A DNA stretch of 64,000 bases, from assembly GCA_039105265.1 (NCBI GenBank), contig JAPFFF010000002.1, positions 7,440,001 through 7,504,000 of the forward strand, in the 5' to 3' direction. This document shows, piece by piece, positions 59,801-64,000 of this stretch. The notes beneath the pieces are model-generated. The model had not been told where the DNA came from. It was given only the letters and a program-made list of their open reading frames with translations, and made no database searches. Positions within the stretch are counted from its first letter, which is position 1, and the number at the start of each line of letters is the position of its first letter. The stretch is from Tritrichomonas musculus. Taxonomy: Eukaryota; Parabasalia; Tritrichomonadida; Tritrichomonadidae. The position numbers and the translations under genes are program-made.

Positions 59801-62800
59801 AAATCAGCTCCACTTCCCATTCCGTCATGTTCAAGAGAGAGTAATGCAAGATATTGTGATTTAATTTCTTTATCAAAGTTCACATAAACGGGATACGTGT
59901 GGAAGTATTTGAATGTTCCATCTGAGACATATTTCTTATTGTCGATGTTGTTTTGAAGTTCTTCTGCTGTGTCACCAACGTAGATCTGGTAGTGCTTGAT
60001 GATTCCATTAGGTCCGTTTTGTCTTGGTGTGTATGAGAATGCTTTGTAGCTGATAATTTTATTGAAGTTGAATGTAACTTGGAATGGATCTGAATCACTC
60101 TTACGATCATCATGTCCTCCTTGTCCTTTATCATTGTACCTTGAATGCCAGATTGTGTTGATGTTTCCATCAATCATGTTAACAGCTGCACCTTCTTGTC
60201 CCTTGTTTGTTGTTTGTTCACTGTTTGCAGTAACTGTCCATTCACTGCGATCAATTGGCTCGAAATCATCGTTCTTTGAATTAGCAGACAGTGGAAGAGC
60301 GAAAGTCCATTCTTCACTTCCTTTCTCTGGCATGAATGATTCGATATTGTCTGTGCGGAAGTTCGTGATTTGTTTAGTTCGAACTTTGTGGTTTTCAATA
60401 GCAAAAACTCGTTCAATGTATTCATTCTTAAGTGTGATTTCAAATGGAATTTCACTGTACGCAACTCCATAGTTGTAGAAAATCATGTACGTGTAAATTA
60501 TTGAGTTCTTGTTCATTATTATTTTCTCGATTTTCACTAATGCTTCCGCATCCTTGATGTACGCTGAGTTGTCAATCTCCGAGTTCACATAAATCTTGAG
60601 CATCGTGTTCCTCTCACGAACAAATGTGTAGTGATGGTCGCCATCAGGAGCAATTGTTGCCTTTGATGTGATTGATTGTGAGCCAACGGTGAATTTGAGG
60701 TGTCCGTCTGAGTCAACTTCAACAACAATTGAGTTGTCTTCTGAATGAAGTAAAACTCCACTCTTGAAGTCTCCAAATTCTTTAACATTGACATTGATCG
60801 TGAATGAGTCTGTGTTAATTGAATCTGGGAAGATAACTGCATCTGTGCCTTGGATTTCTCCACGGAGCGAAACAATTTCATTGTTCTCAAAGAATTGATA
60901 TTTGACAGTCGTGTCTAATGAGTTGCCAAAGATGTCTTTGACTTTAGAAATTTTCATGTCATATGTCGTGTAGTTCGTCATAGTCGTAGTAGTAAGAGTC
61001 ACTGTTCGAAGATCTCCTCGAAGATTGACTTCATCGACTTCAAGTCCTTCAATGTCAAATCTTGATTCACTTAAATCAACATATTTGTTGAAGCGAATTA
61101 AAACTTCGTTGAATTTGGTGCTCTTCAAAACTTCAATCACTGGCGAATCTTTGTCAACTTCACTGTGGAATTCATAGATACGATATTCTCCTTGTTGAAG
61201 TGTAACTTCTAACGTGTCACCATATTTATATGGGACGCCATTCTTCATTTCGTCGGTGTTCGTGGTTCGATGATGAAGACGAGTGCTGCGATAAACGGTC
61301 GGAATTCCTTCCGTAACTCCAACATCTCGATCTAATTTAAGACTGAATTTCATCTCTTCTCCTCCTGGATTTCTCAGTGCAACAATTCCATCTGATCCGT
61401 CCCACGCTGAGTATCCGTAAACTTGGCCAAGTCTTGGTTCTCCACCAAATCTTTGTGAGTGCTGAAGAATGTGGAAATTCTTCTCAGTCCAAGAGAGAAC
61501 ATCGGAGTTAACGTACCATTTGTCACCTTCATCAATCATGTCGTATGTATAGTAAAGCTCAACAAATGCGTTTCCTCTCATTGAACATCCGTACAAGAAT
61601 GAGCGGAAGTCATCGTCATCCATCGATCCTTTGAGTGAGGTTCCAGCTTTGCCGTAGATTGGGTCATGGTTGTACAGGTTCTTGGCTGGGAATTGGAATT
61701 GCAAGTAGTCTGAGAAGTTGTAGTAACAACTGTCACGATATGTAAGCATTTGATCCGCATAGTTGTGGTTGCCTCCAATGTCAATGTACCCAACATCTCC
61801 CGAGATTTGGAACCAAACTGAGTTCGCCCATTGAAGATGGAATGGTGATGGATTAACAAAGCATGTGATTGAAATCCAGAAGTTTGGAATTTCGTTCTCT
61901 GATGCAACTTCGCGGAAATGCTCAAAGACATGGATGTATCGTTCCCACAGATCGGTGTAGTAATATGCATCATTCGGGCCTCCAACCATGTGATCGTGTG
62001 TCTTGTTCGTGCACGCTGCACTCGCAAATCCATCAAGTTTGAAGTAGTTGATCTTGTATTCCGAAATCCAGTTGCTCAAGAATTTGTCAAGATTCTCAAT
62101 GTATCGGTGCGAACCAACATCAATGTCGCCTGCTTGTGCGTTGTAGTAGCCTTTGCCTGCGTCTTCAATGACTTTGCCAAATTGACCTGGAGTCACATAT
62201 CCTCCACGTGGACCAAGCCAGACTCCAAAGCGTGACGAAATTCGATGCGCAAAGTCTGATGGATTCTTCAGGCCTTCTGGGAATTTTGTGTTGAAGACCC
62301 AGAAGCCTTCTGTGTTGTATGTCGTGCCTGATGTGCCTTCATCATAAACTCCATACTTGTCTGTGTTGTAGTTGTTCCATCCATCATCAACAACATACGA
62401 GTCAAGTGGTGGAACTCCATACTGACTGCAGCCTCGCTCAATCTCTTTGAACGACTCCAAAATGTTTGACTCGTCAATCTTGAGCATCCAGTCGTACCAC
62501 GAGTTGTATTGTTTGCGGAAGGATGTTGGAACTGAAATCTCTGAAATGTATGAGAAGAGATCGTTGCGAACAACTTCAAGTCGACTGCTTCTCGCTGCTC
62601 CAATAACTGTCTTCCAGCAGTAGTACGTGTTCTCGTCTTGATCATCGCTAATTGGGTTGTCAGCGAGGAGTTGTCCAAACGTTTTGCCACTGTGATATCG
62701 AAGATGAGCAACGTGTTCTTCAATAGCATTGTCATTCAGTGGGAAGCGACAACCTGTGAAGAATGATTTGATGTAAACTGGTTGACCTAGGTTGATAACA

Positions 62801-64000
62801 AATGGCGTCAGTCCTGAATCAACATCTTGTTCTCGAATTGGATGCGTCCATGATGAACTTTCTGTCTCTTCATTCAGAAGGAATGATTCCATGTCAATGA
62901 AGTAGATCTTTTGCTTTTCATCTGAGCATTGAATTTCAACTTGCTTCTCAATGTATGGCTTGTCTGACATGAGCTCGTATGTCTCTGTAATGTTGAATGT
63001 TGTCTCGAAGTATTTGTACTGGAATGTGAAGATAAGCTTTTGGACATCTTCAGAGTTTCTTTGATATTCATACTCAACATCACAATCAGATGATTTAACT
63101 TCCAAGTATGGATCTTTAACAAACTCCGAATAAAGACTGAAATCAGCTCCACTTCCCATTCCGCCATGTTCAAGAGAGAGTAACGCAAGATATTGTGATT
63201 TAATTTCTTTATCAAAGTTCACATAAACGGGATATGTGTGGAAGTATTTGAATGTTCCATCTGAGACATATTTCTTATTGTCGATGTTGTTTTGAAGTTC
63301 TTCTACTGTGTCACCAACGTAGATCTGGTAGTGCTTGATGATTCCATTAGGTCCGTTTTGTCTTGGTGTGTATGAGAATGCTTTGTAGCTGATAATTTTA
63401 TTGAAGTTGAATGTAACTTGGAATGGATCTGAATCACTCTTACGATCATCATGTCCTCCTTGTCCTTTATCATTGTACCTCGAATGCCAGATTGTGTTGA
63501 TGTTTCCATCAATCATGTTAACAGCTGCACCTTCAGCTCCTGGCTTTGTTGTTTGCTCACTGTTTGCAGTAACTGTCCATTCACTGCGATCAATTGGCTT
63601 TGTGCCGTCATCATTCTCTGATATAGGAAGAGCGAAAGTCCATTCTTCACTTCCTTTCTCTGGCATGAATGATTCGATATTGTCTGTGCGGAAGTTCGTG
63701 ATTTGTTTAGTTCGAACTTTGTGGTTTTCAATAGCAAAAACTCGTTCAATGTATTCATTCTTAAGTGTGATTTCAAATGGAATTTCACTGTACGCAACTC
63801 CATAGTTGTAGAAAATCATGTACGTGTAAATTATTGAGTTCTTGTTCATTATTATTTTCTCGATTTTCACTAATGCTTCCGCATCCTTGATGTACGCTGA
63901 GTTGTCAATCTCCGAGTTCACATAAATCTTGAGCATCGTGTTCCTCTCACGAACAAATGTGTAGTGCTGTGATCCAACATTATGAACAATTGTGTTTGAA
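56875..64000 (-). CDS. Giant membrane-anchored glycoside hydrolase (clan GH-D-like) with tandem modules; 5' end beyond window
   Basis: The frame stays open through the right edge. The in-frame ATG at 63,936 is internal to a module, so only the C-terminal >2,370 residues are visible. Two ~1,111-residue modules each contain: the end of a LamG-like domain ('RERNTMLKIYVNSEIDN'); an F5/8C-type discoidin domain ('IDRSEWTVTANSEQTT', 'AVNMIDGNINTIWHSRY'); and a TIM-barrel hydrolase with 'SYVVDDGWNNY' and 'INYFKLDGFAS'. The Asp in KLDG is the likely nucleophile, and 'QISGD' may hold the acid/base, as in GH27/GH36 alpha-galactosidases. A Big-like domain ('VLIRFNKYVDLSE') and another LamG follow. A poly-Asp linker, one transmembrane helix ('GAVVGSIALIAIIVIIVILV') and a 26-residue tail ending NKYTQA close it. 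It is probably a surface enzyme cutting host or mucus glycans. GC is higher than in its neighbours. Confidence 0.85.
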   Translation of the reverse strand, partial: SNTIVHNVGSQHYTFVRERNTMLKIYVNSEIDNSAYIKDAEALVKIEKIIMNKNSIIYTYMIFYNYGVAYSEIPFEITLKNEYIERVFAIENHKVRTKQITNFRTDNIESFMPEKGSEEWTFALPISENDDGTKPIDRSEWTVTANSEQTTKPGAEGAAVNMIDGNINTIWHSRYNDKGQGGHDDRKSDSDPFQVTFNFNKIISYKAFSYTPRQNGPNGIIKHYQIYVGDTVEELQNNIDNKKYVSDGTFKYFHTYPVYVNFDKEIKSQYLALLSLEHGGMGSGADFSLYSEFVKDPYLEVKSSDCDVEYEYQRNSEDVQKLIFTFQYKYFETTFNITETYELMSDKPYIEKQVEIQCSDEKQKIYFIDMESFLLNEETESSSWTHPIREQDVDSGLTPFVINLGQPVYIKSFFTGCRFPLNDNAIEEHVAHLRYHSGKTFGQLLADNPISDDQDENTYYCWKTVIGAARSSRLEVVRNDLFSYISEISVPTSFRKQYNSWYDWMLKIDESNILESFKEIERGCSQYGVPPLDSYVVDDGWNNYNTDKYGVYDEGTSGTTYNTEGFWVFNTKFPEGLKNPSDFAHRISSRFGVWLGPRGGYVTPGQFGKVIEDAGKGYYNAQAGDIDVGSHRYIENLDKFLSNWISEYKINYFKLDGFASAACTNKTHDHMVGGPNDAYYYTDLWERYIHVFEHFREVASENEIPNFWISITCFVNPSPFHLQWANSVWFQISGDVGYIDIGGNHNYADQMLTYRDSCYYNFSDYLQFQFPAKNLYNHDPIYGKAGTSLKGSMDDDDFRSFLYGCSMRGNAFVELYYTYDMIDEGDKWYVNSDVLSWTEKNFHILQHSQRFGGEPRLGQVYGYSAWDGSDGIVALRNPGGEEMKFSLKLDRDVGVTEGIPTVYRSTRLHHRTTNTDEMKNGVPYKYGDTLEVTLQQGEYRIYEFHSEVDKDSPVIEVLKSTKFNEVLIRFNKYVDLSESRFDIEGLEVDEVNLRGDLRTVTLTTTTMTNYTTYDMKISKVKDIFGNSLDTTVKYQFFENNEIVSLRGEIQGTDAVIFPDSINTDSFTINVNVKEFGDFKSGVLLHSEDNSIVVEVDSDGHLKFTVGSQSITSKATIAPDGDHHYTFVRERNTMLKIYVNSEIDNSAYIKDAEALVKIEKIIMNKNSIIYTYMIFYNYGVAYSEIPFEITLKNEYIERVFAIENHKVRTKQITNFRTDNIESFMPEKGSEEWTFALPLSANSKNDDFEPIDRSEWTVTANSEQTTNKGQEGAAVNMIDGNINTIWHSRYNDKGQGGHDDRKSDSDPFQVTFNFNKIISYKAFSYTPRQNGPNGIIKHYQIYVGDTAEELQNNIDNKKYVSDGTFKYFHTYPVYVNFDKEIKSQYLALLSLEHDGMGSGADFSLYSDFVPDPYLEVKSSDCDVEYEYQRNSEDVQKLIFTFQYKFYETTFNITETYELMSDKPYIEKQVEIQCSDEKQKIYFIDMESFLLNEETESSSWTHPIREQDVDSGLTPFVINLGQPVYIKSFFTGCRFPLNDNAIEEHVAHLRYHSGKTFGQLLADSPHQEDQDENTYYCWKTVIGAARSSRLEVVRNDLFSYISEISVPTSFRKQYNSWYDWMLKINESNILESFKEIERGCSQYGVPPLDSYVVDDGWNNYNTDKYGVYDEGTSGTTYNTEGFWVFNTKFPEGLKNPSDFAHRISSRFGVWLGPRGGYVTPGQFGKVIEDAGKGYYNAQAGDIDVGSHRYIENLDKFLSNWISEYKINYFKLDGFASAACTNKTHDHMVGGPNDAYYYTDLWERYIHVFEHFREVASENEIPNFWISITCFVNPSPFHLQWANSVWFQISGDVGYIDIGGNHNYADQMLTYRDSCYYNFSDYLQFQFPAKNLYNHDPIYGKAGTSLEGSMDDEYFRLFLYFCAMRGNAFTEMYYTYSMLDEGEKWYVNSEVLRWTESRFDVLQHSQRFGGEPRLGAVYGYSAWNEKSGTIAIRNPSGEKQDFSITLNRDIGVPEKIGSTFRKVVLSHKTEEDLEEGKETHYNDVIKGTLNPGEARIIDFEEKKDTEPPTIELCRAASKKKVLIRFNKRIIPRKENYNIKDLQIYNVSLKADLRTIILKTEEMEDGEDYEVEMNGVSDQLGNKLNDKRQFTYSKHSLFVFNNTHIDASSGDQVLMDKQFSTDSFSIQLNIDEIQNNKNDDLLLLQGEGNNAFKVEIVNNKVKFTLGELNVVSRENIPTKKNTTIVIVRERNKMLKIYIDGEIANSAYNAESAVDSLTIKSVTLKKAPVTYNSVFVSDYGFKYNETADTSDDDDGGDDDDDDDGKKSKKYIIIGAVVGSIALIAIIVIIVILVIKKKKSSEQSQISFPLISDDKNKYTQA
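57259..63936 (-). repeat. 3.33-kb intragenic tandem duplication in the glycosidase gene
   Basis: Equivalent points (the codon for Met in 'RERNTMLKIY') lie at 63,936 and 60,603, a period of 3,333 bases (1,111 codons). A third, more divergent module boundary ('RERNKMLKIYIDGEI') lies near 57,259. About 58,290-60,600 is almost identical in DNA to about 61,630-63,936. The remaining ~1 kb of each module (57,260-58,290 against 60,603-61,630) is clearly diverged. Confidence 0.9.

Noticed and set aside
58170-63805. Several long Thr/Ser-rich frames antisense or out of frame in the glycosidase gene
   Set aside because: Shadows of the main frame. They occur in matching pairs because the gene is duplicated.

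Overview
The window looks like a piece of a parabasalid (trichomonad) nuclear genome, more Tritrichomonas-like than Trichomonas vaginalis by its extreme AT content, although the species is inferred. Every convincing host gene is a single open frame without a visible intron. Intergenic DNA is strongly AT-rich. At least eight genes carry a trichomonad-type initiator (TCA+1 followed by pyrimidine, then T/A) about 12-32 bases before the ATG. Gene content is eukaryotic: Rab GTPases, a SNARE, Raptor, NOG2, an RBR ligase, an E2, an importin and Pam16. A large membrane-anchored glycosidase adds the flavour of a mucosal parasite or commensal.

Layout. 1-22,972 is a compact housekeeping block. In order it holds a repetitive acidic protein, an RRM protein, a calponin-homology/beta-trefoil protein, a Rab32-like GTPase, a Qb-type SNARE, Pam16, an importin, a small unknown protein, an Ariadne-type RBR ligase, NOG2, Raptor, a type I membrane protein and a low-complexity protein. 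Several genes are divergent pairs separated by only 59-83 bases. 22,973-28,037 is gene-poor AT-rich DNA with a possible short TTAA-flanked element.

28,038-32,880 is a broken Polinton/Maverick-like fossil with a packaging-ATPase region, a small basic protein, a minor-capsid-like protein and a double-jelly-roll-type major capsid region. A host G3BP-like gene (33,496-34,254) follows. 34,700-42,100 is a second foreign-looking island: an HNH endonuclease-like gene, a long trimeric-fibre-like protein, two small paralogues, and a PrimPol/superfamily-3 helicase gene. That last gene is precisely enclosed by 70-bp perfect inverted repeats, each with a 16-bp perfect palindrome. One small protein family is shared by both islands, suggesting common ancestry.

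42,100-49,800 is mostly non-coding but holds a striking 460-bp-armed inverted repeat (43,466-45,097), a second inverted-repeat pair (45,161/46,273), degenerate tandem repeats and one small two-helix membrane protein gene. 49,833-56,563 returns to host genes: an amino-acid transporter, a CFAP97-like protein, a Rab5/21-like GTPase, a TPR/armadillo protein, a RING protein and a UBE2G1-like E2. From 56,875 to the right edge runs the 3' part of a giant surface glycosidase gene made of near-identical 3.33-kb modules. It is cut by the window end.

Several genes belong to common pathways. Rab32-like, Rab5/21-like and the SNARE act in endomembrane traffic. Pam16 belongs to the hydrogenosomal import motor. 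Raptor (TORC1), NOG2 (60S biogenesis) and the amino-acid transporter fit a growth-control theme. The E2, RBR and RING proteins belong to ubiquitin signalling. They look like ordinary neighbours rather than an operon-like unit.
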